Shown here: piece after piece, positions 50,642 through 59,341 of the stretch
How positions within the stretch are numbered: position 1 is the first letter of the stretch
Layout: each line of letters opens with the position of its first letter
DNA from: Pseudomonadota bacterium
Lineage (GTDB): Bacteria > Pseudomonadota > Alphaproteobacteria > Rhizobiales > Xanthobacteraceae
Reading direction: 5' to 3'
Length of the DNA: 64,000 nucleotides
Assembly: GCA_023386885.1 (NCBI GenBank)
Contig: JAEWIX010000005.1
Coordinates: 35,075 to 99,074, forward strand
The notes under the pieces: model-generated
The model's input: the letters and a program-made list of their open reading frames with translations, nothing else
The model's database searches: none
What the model was told of the DNA's origin: nothing
Program-made: the position numbers and the translations under genes

Positions 50642-51383
50642 CGTTCTGCCCCAGATAGACGCGCCGCACGTCAGGATCGGTCTGGATATCGCGCGGCGAT
50701 CCGTCGGCGATCAACCGTCCATGATGCAGCACGAGGATCCGGTCGCTGAGCCCGAGGATCATCTTCATCTTGTGTTCGACGAGAAGAATGGTGCGTTCGC
50801 GCGCCAGCTTCTCCAGCAGCGCGACCATATCCTTGGTTTCTTCCGGTCCCATGCCTGCGGTCGGCTCGTCGAGCAACAGCACTTCGGGATCGGACACCAG
50901 CGCGATGGCGATCTCGAGCGCGCGTTGCTGGCCATGCGCGAGAAATTTCGCCGTCTCGCCGAGCTTGCCGCCGAGGCCGACGGACTCCAGTGTCGCCGCC
51001 GCGCTCTCCGCCAACTCCGGAAACCGGCTGCGATTGCTCCAGATGTTGTAGCGCGATTGAGATGCCTGCGCGGCGACGCGAACATTTTCGTGCACGCTCA
51101 ATTCAGGAAAGATGTTGGTGATCTGATACGAGCGCGCGATGCCGAGATGCACGAACTTGTGCTGGCGGGTGCCGGTGAGATCGTGTCCCTTGAAGCGGAT
51201 CGACCCTGTCGATGGTGTGAGAACGCCGGACAGCACGTTGAAGAACGTGCTTTTTCCCGCACCGTTCGGCCCGATGATCGACGTCACCTTGTTGGGCTCG
51301 AACTGCGCGGTGACGCCATCCAGTGCGACGAAGCCGCCGAACCGGCGCCCGACATTTTCGACGGCGAGAAGCGGCGTATTCAT
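50628..51383 (-). CDS. livG: LivG-type ABC importer ATPase (TetR-linked hydroxylase module)
   Basis: A 251-residue ATPase starting MNTPLLAVENVGRRFGGFVALD: Walker A GPNGAGKST, LivG block GIARSYQITNIFPELSVHENV, signature LAHGQQRALEIAIALV and Walker B VLLLDEPTAGMGPEE. The start overlaps the livM stop (ATGA); a frame back to 51485 lies inside livM. Confidence 0.93.
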   Translation of the reverse strand: MNTPLLAVENVGRRFGGFVALDGVTAQFEPNKVTSIIGPNGAGKSTFFNVLSGVLTPSTGSIRFKGHDLTGTRQHKFVHLGIARSYQITNIFPELSVHENVRVAAQASQSRYNIWSNRSRFPELAESAAATLESVGLGGKLGETAKFLAHGQQRALEIAIALVSDPEVLLLDEPTAGMGPEETKDMVALLEKLARERTILLVEHKMKMILGLSDRILVLHHGRLIADGSPRDIQTDPDVRRVYLGQNDGYA

Positions 51384-52390
51384 CGGACCACCTTCGCGAG
51401 GAACGTGCCCCAGATGCCTTTCGGCAGGAACAGCACGAACAGGATGAAGATCGAGCCGACGATGATCTGCCAGTGCGAGGTCCACAGCGAAAACACGTCT
51501 TCCATCAGCAGGAAAGCCAGTGCGCCGATGAACGGGCCGAAGAAGCTGCTGGCGCCGCCGAGCAAGGTCATCATCACGATCATGCCCGAGGTCTGGTAGT
51601 GCAGCACGTCGAGCGGCACGAAGGCCAGATGCAACGCCGACATCGTGCCGGCCAGCGCGCAGATCAGGCCCGAGAGCACAAACGAGATCAGCTTGGTGCG
51701 CTCGACATCGTAACCGCAGGTGCGCGCCCGCGTCTCATTCTCGCGGATCGCCTCGATGGCGGCGCCGAACGGCGAGTTCAGCACCCGCGATACGAACCAC
51801 AACGCCAGCGCGGCAAACACCATCAGCACGTAGTATTTGCTGACCGGATCGAGGAAATTGATGCTGAAACCGGCTATATCGATTTTCGCCACGGTAAAGC
51901 CGCGCAAACCGTTCTCGCCGCCGGTCCAGGACGAGGCTTGCAGCGCGACGTGATAGACCAGTTGCGCGAGTGCAAGCGTCACCATCGAGAAATAGATGCC
52001 ACGCGTGCGGATCGACAGCGCGCCGATCGCCAGCGCCAGCAACCCGCCGCCGAGAATGCCGAGCAGCACCGCGCCGTACCACGGCACGCCGAACTGGCCG
52101 ATGGCGATGCCGGTGACATAGGCGCCCGCGCCGAAGAAGGCGGCGTGACCGAACGACAGCAAGCCGGTGTAACCGAACAGCAGATTGTAGCCCATGGCCA
52201 GCACGCCGTAGACCAGCACGTTGACCGCCAGCGCCTTCGACGGCAGCACCCACGGCAGCAGACACAGCGCCGCGATCGACAGCAGCACCCGCCAGTTGGT
52301 CAGCGCGGCGGCCAGATCCGACGTCTTCCGCATTCCGGAAGGGGCTGCCGCGAGGGGAATGGATTTCACGCTCACATTGCGCTCCATCAT
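51380..52390 (-). CDS. livM: LivM-type permease (TetR-linked hydroxylase module)
   Basis: A 336-residue permease. After a polar N-terminus of about 30 residues come YNLLFGYTGLLSFGHAAFFGAGAYVTG, YFSMVTLALAQLVY, the coupling loop EAIRENETRARTCGYDVERTKL and C-terminal FLPKGIWGT. The start TGATGATG allows ATG at 52390 or 52387; both overlap the livH stop. Confidence 0.92.
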   Translation of the reverse strand: MMERNVSVKSIPLAAAPSGMRKTSDLAAALTNWRVLLSIAALCLLPWVLPSKALAVNVLVYGVLAMGYNLLFGYTGLLSFGHAAFFGAGAYVTGIAIGQFGVPWYGAVLLGILGGGLLALAIGALSIRTRGIYFSMVTLALAQLVYHVALQASSWTGGENGLRGFTVAKIDIAGFSINFLDPVSKYYVLMVFAALALWFVSRVLNSPFGAAIEAIRENETRARTCGYDVERTKLISFVLSGLICALAGTMSALHLAFVPLDVLHYQTSGMIVMMTLLGGASSFFGPFIGALAFLLMEDVFSLWTSHWQIIVGSIFILFVLFLPKGIWGTFLAKVVR

Positions 52391-53256
52391 CAGGCAGCCT
52401 TGCCGAACAGGCCGCGCGGCCGCACCAGAAGCACCAGCGCCATCAGGGCGAACATCACGATGGTGCCCATCTCCGGTGCGAACAGCGCGGTCATGCTGAT
52501 GGCGACGCCGACCAATAGCCCCGCCACCACCGAGCCGAGCAGCGAGCCCAATCCGCCGATCACCGTCACCACGAAGGCCTCGATCAGAACCAGCGAGCCC
52601 ATTTCCGGATTCACCGTGCGCATCGGTCCCGCCAGCACACCGCCGAGTGCGGCGAGGCTGACGCCGACGCCGAACACCAATAACCACACCTTGCTGATGT
52701 TGACGCCGAGCACGCGCATGATGGTGGGATCGCGCGAGCCGGCACGAACGATCAGGCCGAATTTTGTTTTCTCCAGTGCCAGCCATAACAGCAGCAGCAC
52801 CAGCGCCACCACGACGATGACAAACAACCGGTAGATCGGGAAATAACCGATGCCGAGATTGGCGACGCCGGTGAGTTGCGACGGCGTCGGAAACGGAATG
52901 CCGTCATTGCCGAACACGATCCGTACCGCTTCCACCAGCACGTAGCTGAGGCCGAAGGTCAGCAGCAGTGGATCGTCTACGGAGCGGCCGTAGAGCGGCC
53001 GCACCAACAGCCACTCGATGATCATGCCGAACAGCCCGATCATGATCGGCGCGACCAGCAGCCCCCACCAGAAGCTGCCGGTCAGTGAAGCAACCCAGAG
53101 GCCGGCATAGGCGCCGACCATGAACAGCGCACCATGGGCGAAGTTCACCACGCCCAGCATGCCGAAGATGATCGACAGGCCGAGCGCGGTGATCACCAGG
53201 ATCGCTCCCAGCGCGACACCCGAGAAAAGCTGGATCAGGATGAGTTCAGCGTCCAT
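52390..53256 (-). CDS. livH: LivH-type permease (TetR-linked hydroxylase module)
   Basis: A 288-residue permease with LSIIFGMLGVVNFAHGALFMVGAYAG near residue 28, the coupling loop AGSRDPTIMRVLGVNISKVWLLVFGVG and VIGGLGSLLGSVVAGLLVG. It begins 20 bases after the binding-protein stop. Confidence 0.93.
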   Translation of the reverse strand: MDAELILIQLFSGVALGAILVITALGLSIIFGMLGVVNFAHGALFMVGAYAGLWVASLTGSFWWGLLVAPIMIGLFGMIIEWLLVRPLYGRSVDDPLLLTFGLSYVLVEAVRIVFGNDGIPFPTPSQLTGVANLGIGYFPIYRLFVIVVVALVLLLLWLALEKTKFGLIVRAGSRDPTIMRVLGVNISKVWLLVFGVGVSLAALGGVLAGPMRTVNPEMGSLVLIEAFVVTVIGGLGSLLGSVVAGLLVGVAISMTALFAPEMGTIVMFALMALVLLVRPRGLFGKAA

Positions 53257-53276
53257 GGTGCAGCCGATCGTTGGCG

Positions 53277-54527
53277 TTAAGCGGGGAAACCGAGTTCCTT
53301 GCAGCTTCGCAGCACATCTTCCGAGGGCGCCTCGTTCTCAACGATCTTGAAGAAATCGTTGGCGCCCTTCATGTCGGCCTTCTTCTTCGATTCCAGCACC
53401 AGAACCGACTGCACCGACTGATGGTCGCACTTGCGATAGTGCTGCGCACCCTTGGCGACATCGTACTTCAGGCCTTCCAGCGCCGCGACCACCTTCTCGG
53501 TGTCGGTGCCGCCAGCCGCCTGCATCGCCAGCAGCAGCGACGACACGCCGGTGAAACCATAAGCGCCGTAATCGGTCGGGATCGCGCCGCTATTGGCCGC
53601 ACGGTAGGCATCGTTGAAGGTTTTCGCGGACGGCAGCTTGCTTTCAAGCTCCCAATAGTAGTTGGCGCCGCCGACCACGCCCTCGAACACCTCGGGGCCG
53701 ACCGCCAGCCGCTGGTTGTGCAGCAGCACCGGCACCACGATCTTCATCTGCTGCTTCATGCCGAAATCGACCGCCTGCTTGATCGAATTGGCCTGATCGC
53801 GACCGAAATTCGAGATGCAGAGAATGTCGGGCTTCATCGCGCGCAGCCGCGGCATCAGGGTCGAGTAGTCCGGCGCGCCGATCGGATGCAGCAACTCGCC
53901 GACGGTCTCCGCGCCGATCGTCGCCTGCGCGCGCTTGAAGCCGCGCAGCATTTCGTGGCCGTAAGCGTAGTCCGCGACCAGATGCGCGACCTTGTTGCCT
54001 TTCTTGAAGGCATGGCGCGCCACCGCGGCCGTGGTCATGTGCGGATTGAGCGCCTCGTGGAAGGTGTATTTGCTGAAATCCTTCTTTTCGTTGATGGTGT
54101 CGGACTGGCTGATCGACACGTAGATGATGCCGCGTGCACGCGTCACTTCGTTCACCGCCAGTTGCACGGCGCTCGACAGCGCGCCGACCACGGCGTGAAC
54201 CTTGTCCTTCTCGATCAGTTCCAGCGTGCGCGTCGCGGCCTCGCCGCCGTTGAGCTTGCCGTCACGCACCAGCAGTTCGACCTTGCGACCGCCGATACCG
54301 CCCTTGTCGTTCACCAGCTTGATCGCCAGTTCCGCGCTCTTGACCTGATCCTTCGCCTCGGCCGCGTAAGGCCCGGTCAGCGGCGTCGGAAAGCCGATGC
54401 GGATGGTGTCGTCGGCAGCACGCGCCACCCACGGCATCGCAAGAAAACTGGCACCGGCACCGAGCCCCGCCAACGCAGCGCGGCGGGAGATTTTACGTTG
54501 ACCCAAATTCCTGATCGCGTCGTTCAT
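53277..54527 (-). CDS. HAAT substrate-binding protein with Tat-type signal (TetR-linked)
   Basis: A 416-residue precursor. The N-terminus holds a Tat-like motif KISRRAALAGLGAGASFLAMP, cleaved near residue 38 (VARAA). The binding fold shows RIGFPTPLTGPYAAEAKDQ, INDKGG-like LVNDKGGIGGRKVELLV, and VVGALSSAVQLAVNEV. GGAGGAGG precedes ATG 54527. It follows three hydroxylase subunit genes by 27 bases, so it is likely to import that enzyme's substrate. Confidence 0.92.
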   Translation of the reverse strand: MNDAIRNLGQRKISRRAALAGLGAGASFLAMPWVARAADDTIRIGFPTPLTGPYAAEAKDQVKSAELAIKLVNDKGGIGGRKVELLVRDGKLNGGEAATRTLELIEKDKVHAVVGALSSAVQLAVNEVTRARGIIYVSISQSDTINEKKDFSKYTFHEALNPHMTTAAVARHAFKKGNKVAHLVADYAYGHEMLRGFKRAQATIGAETVGELLHPIGAPDYSTLMPRLRAMKPDILCISNFGRDQANSIKQAVDFGMKQQMKIVVPVLLHNQRLAVGPEVFEGVVGGANYYWELESKLPSAKTFNDAYRAANSGAIPTDYGAYGFTGVSSLLLAMQAAGGTDTEKVVAALEGLKYDVAKGAQHYRKCDHQSVQSVLVLESKKKADMKGANDFFKIVENEAPSEDVLRSCKELGFPA

Positions 54528-54554
54528 GGTTTCCTCCTCCGTTGTGGTTGTTAT

Positions 54555-56930
54555 TCAGATCCGTCCAAGAGCCTTGAGAATCCGCGCGGGCGTCATCGGA
54601 AGCTGCGCGATCGATGCATCGAACGGCGCGAGCGCGTCGTTCACCGCATTGAGCGCTGCCGCCGGCGACGCCGCCGTGCCCGCCTCGCCGCAGCCTTTGG
54701 CACCGAGTTCGGTATCGGCCGTGGGGGTTTCCACATGCGCGATCTCGATATCGGGCATCTCCACCGCCATCGGCACCAGGTAGTCCGCGAGCGATCCGTT
54801 GATGAGTTGGCCGGTGTCGCTGTAGAGGCATTCCTCGAAGAACGCCGCGCCCAGCCCCTGCACCACGCCGCCGCGCATCTGCTCGTCGACCAGCAGGGGA
54901 TTGATGACGCGCCCGCAATCCTCCACCACCCAGTGCTTGAGGATTTTCACGAAGCCGGTTTCGACATCGACCTCGACATACGACGCCTGAATGCCGTTGG
55001 TGAAGGCGAACGGATAACCCTGCGGCGCGTAGTGATGCGCCACCGTCAGTTGCGCCTGCGTGCCGGGCGGCAAGGTATCCGAGCGGAAGTAGGCGATGCG
55101 CGCGATCTCGGCGAGTTCGACCCGCTGCCGCCCGCTGTCGGAATCGACGATCCAGCCGCCGCGCATATCGAGATTGTCCGGCTGCTCCTGCAGGATGGAG
55201 CCCGCCAGCGAGATGACGTTTTCCTTGAGCTTGCGCGCCGCCCGCAGCGCCGTCTCGCCGCCGATACCTGCGCCGCGGCAGGCCCACACCGCGCCGCCAT
55301 GCGGCGTGGTTTCGGTGTCGCCGGTGATGACCTTGATCCGCTCGCGATCGACGCCGAGATGCTCGCCGACGATCTGTCCGACGATGGTTTCGGTGCCCTG
55401 CCCCAGTTCGGTGACCGAGATCGCGCAGCGCACGTCGCCGGACGGCGTGATGGTGATCACCGCGCCGTCCTGCGAGGAGATACGCGCGCCGCCGACGCCG
55501 TAGAACGCCGGACCCGGATTGGAAATCTCGACGAACGAGGCAATGCCGATGCCGCGATAAATGCCGCGCTTGCGTAACTCGATTTGCTCGGCGCGCAGGC
55601 GGTCGTAGTCCATGATCTCGCACAGCCTGGTCAGGCAGGCCTGGTGCGACAACGCCTCGAACTTGTAGCCGGTTGGCGCGGCGCACGGATACGCATCGTC
55701 GGGAATGAGGTTGCGCCGCCGCATCTCCACCGGATCCATGCCGGTGGCGGTGGCCGCCATGTCGACCAGCCGCTCGGTCACCGCGAACGCGATCGGATGA
55801 CCGACCGCGCGATACTGGCTCATCTGCACTTTGTTCTGGAACACCACCTGCAGATCGGCGCGATAGTTCTGGAAGCGATACGGCGTGCCGATCAGCCGGA
55901 ACACCTGATTGCCTTCGACCACACTGGTGCGCGGATAGGCCGAGAACGGGCCGACCGCAGTGACGTCGTCGACATCCATGCCGATGATGGTGCCTTCCGC
56001 ATCGAGCGCCATGCGAGCCCGCACGCGATGATCGCGGGCATGGATATCGGACACAAAGGATTCGATGCGGTCGGCGACGTATTTCACCGGGCGCCCGAGC
56101 AAGACGCTGAGCCCGACGGTGGCCATGTCCTCGTGATAGACGTGCAGTTTCATGCCGAACGAGCCGCCGATATCGGGGGCGATCACCCGGACATTGGCTT
56201 CCGGGATTCCGAAATGCCGGGAATAGATGTCCTGGAATTGATACGGCGTCTGCGTCGCGTGATGCGCGGTCAGTCGCATCTCGTTCGGATCGAAATCGGC
56301 GACGATGGCACGCGGCTCCATCGTCACCGCCGTGTGGCGGCCGAAATGGAATTCCTCCTCGACGACATGCGCGGCCCCGGCAAACAGTTCGTCGATGTTG
56401 CCGGTGTCGATCCTGCCGTGGAAGCAGACGTTGTCGCCAAGCCCGGGTGAAATCACCGTGGTGTCGGGCGTGCGCGCGGCATCGATATCGATCACCGCCG
56501 GCAGTTCGTCGTAATCGACAAGGATCGCCTCCGCTGCGTCCTCGGCCAGCGCGCGGCTGTCGGCGACGACGGCCACCACCGCCTGCCCGGCCCAAACGAC
56601 TTTGTCCAACGGCAGCGGCAGTTGCGGGGTCGATTTCATGCCCTTGAAGTGATCGAGCGTGCCGACCCACGGTTTGCAGACCTTGGCGAGGTCGGCGCCG
56701 GTCGCGATCAGGCGCACGCCGGACATCGCCTTCGCCGCACTACTGTCGATGGCGACGATGCGCGCATGCGCGTAGGGGCTGCGCACGAAGGCCACATGCA
56801 GCATGCGCGGCAGTATCAGGTCGGTGATGTAGCGCCCGCGCCCGGCCAGCAGCCGCTTGGCATTCGGGCGCGGCACCGAGCGTCCGATGTAGGAATTGGG
56901 CCGGTCCAGCGAGGTCAGTGCGTCGCTCAT
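54555..56930 (-). CDS. Molybdenum hydroxylase large catalytic subunit (hydroxylase 3)
   Basis: A 791-residue xanthine-oxidase-family subunit with fold I SYIGRSVPRPNAKRLLAGRGRYITD and cofactor blocks GGSFGMKLHVYHEDMATVGL and GQGTETIVGQIVGEHLG. The active-site loop is SQYRAVGHPIA: the YRxVG core of form II is kept, but His replaces the Arg usually found before Pro. The catalytic Glu is at about 749 (KGCGEAG). The different loop predicts a substrate unlike that of hydroxylases 1 and 2. It overlaps the small-subunit stop (ATGA). Confidence 0.93.
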   Translation of the reverse strand: MSDALTSLDRPNSYIGRSVPRPNAKRLLAGRGRYITDLILPRMLHVAFVRSPYAHARIVAIDSSAAKAMSGVRLIATGADLAKVCKPWVGTLDHFKGMKSTPQLPLPLDKVVWAGQAVVAVVADSRALAEDAAEAILVDYDELPAVIDIDAARTPDTTVISPGLGDNVCFHGRIDTGNIDELFAGAAHVVEEEFHFGRHTAVTMEPRAIVADFDPNEMRLTAHHATQTPYQFQDIYSRHFGIPEANVRVIAPDIGGSFGMKLHVYHEDMATVGLSVLLGRPVKYVADRIESFVSDIHARDHRVRARMALDAEGTIIGMDVDDVTAVGPFSAYPRTSVVEGNQVFRLIGTPYRFQNYRADLQVVFQNKVQMSQYRAVGHPIAFAVTERLVDMAATATGMDPVEMRRRNLIPDDAYPCAAPTGYKFEALSHQACLTRLCEIMDYDRLRAEQIELRKRGIYRGIGIASFVEISNPGPAFYGVGGARISSQDGAVITITPSGDVRCAISVTELGQGTETIVGQIVGEHLGVDRERIKVITGDTETTPHGGAVWACRGAGIGGETALRAARKLKENVISLAGSILQEQPDNLDMRGGWIVDSDSGRQRVELAEIARIAYFRSDTLPPGTQAQLTVAHHYAPQGYPFAFTNGIQASYVEVDVETGFVKILKHWVVEDCGRVINPLLVDEQMRGGVVQGLGAAFFEECLYSDTGQLINGSLADYLVPMAVEMPDIEIAHVETPTADTELGAKGCGEAGTAASPAAALNAVNDALAPFDASIAQLPMTPARILKALGRI

Positions 56931-57439
56931 CCCGCGACCTCCTCGACTTGGCAGCCATTGGCGGCCGCTGCCCGCACACGCGCCACGCTCTCGATGGCAT
57001 CGACGATGGCTTCATAGCCGGTGCAGCGACAGTAATTGCCCGACAGCGCGTCGCGAATCTCGTCGCGCGACGGCACGCCCGGCTGCGACAACAATGCCTG
57101 CGCCGTCATCAGCATGCCCGGCGTGCAGAAGCCGCACTGTAGGGCGTTGCGTTGGTGAAACGCCTCCTGAATGTCGGCGATGGCGGCGCGCTCGCTCAGC
57201 CCTTCGATGGTTTCGACCGTCGCGCCCGAAGCCTGAGCGGCGAACATCAGGCAGGAATGCACGACGCGGCCATCGACAAGAACGAGGCAAGCGCCGCATA
57301 CGCCCATTTCGCAACCCATGTGGGTGCCGGTCAGTTGCAGCCGCGTCCGCAAAAAATCCGCCAGCGTCTCGCGTGCCGGCGCATTCTGCGACACGTCCTC
57401 GCCGTTGACGGTGAGATGGATGGTGATCTGTTCGCTCAC
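56927..57439 (-). CDS. Molybdenum hydroxylase small [2Fe-2S] subunit (hydroxylase 3)
   Basis: A 170-residue subunit with ligands Cys43, 48, 51, 63 (GCEMGVCGAC...C) and Cys102, 105, 137, 139 (CGFC...CRC), the last in the standard NYCRCTGYEAI. Short overlaps with both neighbours; the order here is M-S-L, the third arrangement seen in this window. Confidence 0.93.
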   Translation of the reverse strand: MSEQITIHLTVNGEDVSQNAPARETLADFLRTRLQLTGTHMGCEMGVCGACLVLVDGRVVHSCLMFAAQASGATVETIEGLSERAAIADIQEAFHQRNALQCGFCTPGMLMTAQALLSQPGVPSRDEIRDALSGNYCRCTGYEAIVDAIESVARVRAAAANGCQVEEVAG

Positions 57440-58302
57440 GTGGCCTCCGCAATCCGGCCGAGCAGACGTCCGAGCAGAACGCGCGCCAGATGAATCCGCA
57501 TCGATGCCGGCGTGTGCTCGTCGTCAGACGGCGAGAGATCATTGGTCAGCGCCGCTTGCGCGGCATGCACGGCGGCCCGGTCGAGTTGCGTGCCGATCAG
57601 GCATTGCTCGGCGGTTGTCGCGCGCACCGGCGTGTTGCCGACGCCGAAGAAAACGATGCGGATGCCTGCGATCCGATCATCCTGAACGTCGGCAAGGACA
57701 CCGGAACCGACGATGGCGTAGTCGCCGCGCCGCCGCGCCAGTTCGTCGAACGCCCAGCGATGCGTCGGGCGAACGATCGGCACATGAATCGCCGTCAGCA
57801 GTTCACCCGGCTCGATCGCGGTCTGAAACAGATCGATGAAGTAATCGTCCGCCGGCACGCGGCGTACGCCGGCGCGGCCGACGATTTCCAGTTCGGCGCC
57901 CATCGCCAGCGCCATCGCCGGAAATTCCGACGCCGGATCGGCCAGCGCGATGCTGCCGCCGAGCGTTCCCTTGTTGCGGATCGCCGGATGCGCGACGTAA
58001 GGCGCGGCGTCGTGAAACAGCGGCGCATGTTGCGCGATCAGCGGATCGGCCAGCGTTTCGCAATGGCGCGTCAGCGCGCCGATGCGCAGCCAGTCGCCGT
58101 CCAGCGCGATGCCGCGCAACTCTGCAATGTGAGCGATGTCGATGAGGGTCTGCGGCGCCTGCAAGCGCAGCGCAAGGGTCGGCACCAGGCTTTGGCCGCC
58201 CGCGATGTAGCTCGCGTCCTCGCCAGCGGCCTGAAACAGATCCAACGCCTCCGCGATGGTCGCAGGCCGCGCGTAGCTGAATGCCCGCGCCTTCAAGAGC
58301 AT
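57436..58302 (-). CDS. Molybdenum hydroxylase FAD subunit (hydroxylase 3)
   Basis: A 288-residue FAD-binding subunit from MLLKARAFSYARPATIAEAL, with FAD loops AGGQSLVPTLALRLQ and LGGSIALADPASEF. An in-frame ATG at 58335 would add 11 residues, but that start lies inside the operator-like site 58324-58343 and homologues begin at the inner Met, so 58302 is chosen (GGGAG is very close, 2 bases away). It is the first gene of the operon that continues through the binding protein and LivHMGF to 49931. Confidence 0.9.
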   Translation of the reverse strand: MLLKARAFSYARPATIAEALDLFQAAGEDASYIAGGQSLVPTLALRLQAPQTLIDIAHIAELRGIALDGDWLRIGALTRHCETLADPLIAQHAPLFHDAAPYVAHPAIRNKGTLGGSIALADPASEFPAMALAMGAELEIVGRAGVRRVPADDYFIDLFQTAIEPGELLTAIHVPIVRPTHRWAFDELARRRGDYAIVGSGVLADVQDDRIAGIRIVFFGVGNTPVRATTAEQCLIGTQLDRAAVHAAQAALTNDLSPSDDEHTPASMRIHLARVLLGRLLGRIAEAT

Positions 58303-58323
58303 ATCTCCCGGTGTTCGAACCAG

Positions 58324-58343
58324 ATTTGTGACCATCTGGTCTT
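58324..58343 (-). promoter_or_regulatory. TetR operator candidate, hydroxylase side
   Basis: On the minus strand AAGACCAGATGGTCACAAAT contains the perfect palindrome GACCA-GA-TGGTC. It matches the site at 58382-58401 at 16 of 20 positions, in inverted orientation. It lies 21 bases upstream of the chosen hydroxylase start. Confidence 0.65.
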
Positions 58344-58381
58344 AAATTTAGAACACGCACAAACGGAGCCGTCAACAACAA

Positions 58382-58401
58382 AAGACCGTTTGGTTACAAA
58401 T
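58382..58401 (+). promoter_or_regulatory. TetR operator candidate, regulator side
   Basis: AAGACCGTTTGGTTACAAAT on the plus strand, with palindromic core ACC-GTTT-GGT. It is the inverted partner of 58324-58343 and lies 55 bases upstream of the TetR start, fitting autoregulation. Confidence 0.65.
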
Positions 58402-58456
58402 TCAGGTTGCGGTAAGACGGCGCACCATCCGGAATCGAATCCCCGAGGCGCTGGAC

Positions 58457-59176
58457 TTGACGAAGAAACCTGCCAAAGCCGCCGTAAAACCCCGCCGGCG
58501 CAACATGCGCGCGCCGGAACGCGAGCGCTTCATTGTCGATGAGGCGATCCGTTTCTTCGCCGAGCAGGGATTCGGCGGCCAGACCCGCGAACTCGCCAAG
58601 CGCATGGGCATCACCCATTCGGCGATCTATCGGCACTTCCCGAGCAAGGAAGCGCTGATCGAGCGGGTCTATGAGGAAGTGTTTCTCAGCCGCTGGTCAC
58701 CGACGTGGGGCACCCTGATCCGCGACCGCAGTTTGTCGTTCGAGGCACGGCTCAGCCGCTTCTATCTCGAATATGTCGAGCGCGTGTTCGAATATAACTG
58801 GGTGCGCATTTTCGTGTTCTCCGGGATGAAGTCGTTCAACATCACCGGGCGCTATCTCGACATCGTCAGGAAAGAGATCATCGAGCCGGCCTGTAACGAA
58901 CTGCGTCAAGAGCTTGGATTGCCAACGAGCGAAATCGTACCGCTGTCGGAGCGCGAAACCGAAATGTTCTGGGGCCTGCACGGCCGCATCTTCTACATCG
59001 CGATCCGCCGTTTCGTTTACACCACGCCGACGCCCGAGCACCTCGACGATATCGTGCGCGACGCCATCACCGCTTTCCTCGACGGCACGAAGGCGCTGCT
59101 GCCGAAGCTGGTGCAGCCTCCCGCGGAAGTTGAATCCGGCTCCAAACCCGCTGCGGCAAGACAGCGCAAGCCGTAG
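58457..59176 (+). CDS. TetR family regulator
   Basis: A 239-residue regulator. After a basic N-terminus of about 20 residues the TetR HTH reads FIVDEAIRFFAEQGFGGQTRELAKRMGITHSAIYRHFPSKEALIERVYEEVF, followed by a helical ligand domain of about 160 residues and a Lys/Arg/Ala tail. The start is TTG at 58457 with GAGG 8 bases upstream; ATG at 58505 would remove the basic extension. It diverges from hydroxylase 3 across two matching operator-like sites, so it probably represses that operon until the substrate or a product binds. Confidence 0.92.
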   Translation: MTKKPAKAAVKPRRRNMRAPERERFIVDEAIRFFAEQGFGGQTRELAKRMGITHSAIYRHFPSKEALIERVYEEVFLSRWSPTWGTLIRDRSLSFEARLSRFYLEYVERVFEYNWVRIFVFSGMKSFNITGRYLDIVRKEIIEPACNELRQELGLPTSEIVPLSERETEMFWGLHGRIFYIAIRRFVYTTPTPEHLDDIVRDAITAFLDGTKALLPKLVQPPAEVESGSKPAAARQRKP

Positions 59177-59341
59177 ACTTCCCGTCAAAAGTCCAATTAT
59201 CCCCCGAATATGTCTATTCCTGTGGCTCCGACCCCTCGCTAGCGTTTGGGCCGGCCGATGAAGCGACGTCGAACAACAACAGTCGCACGGCAGGTCGCCA
59301 ACGCGCCGCATCAGCGGCGTCAACCGTGGGGAGGACATTCC
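59177..59341. other. Intergenic region before the fifth HAAT importer
   Basis: 165 bases between the TetR stop and the next binding protein. It should hold the importer promoter. I see no clear consensus boxes or strong palindrome, and no cognate regulator is adjacent. Confidence 0.4.
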
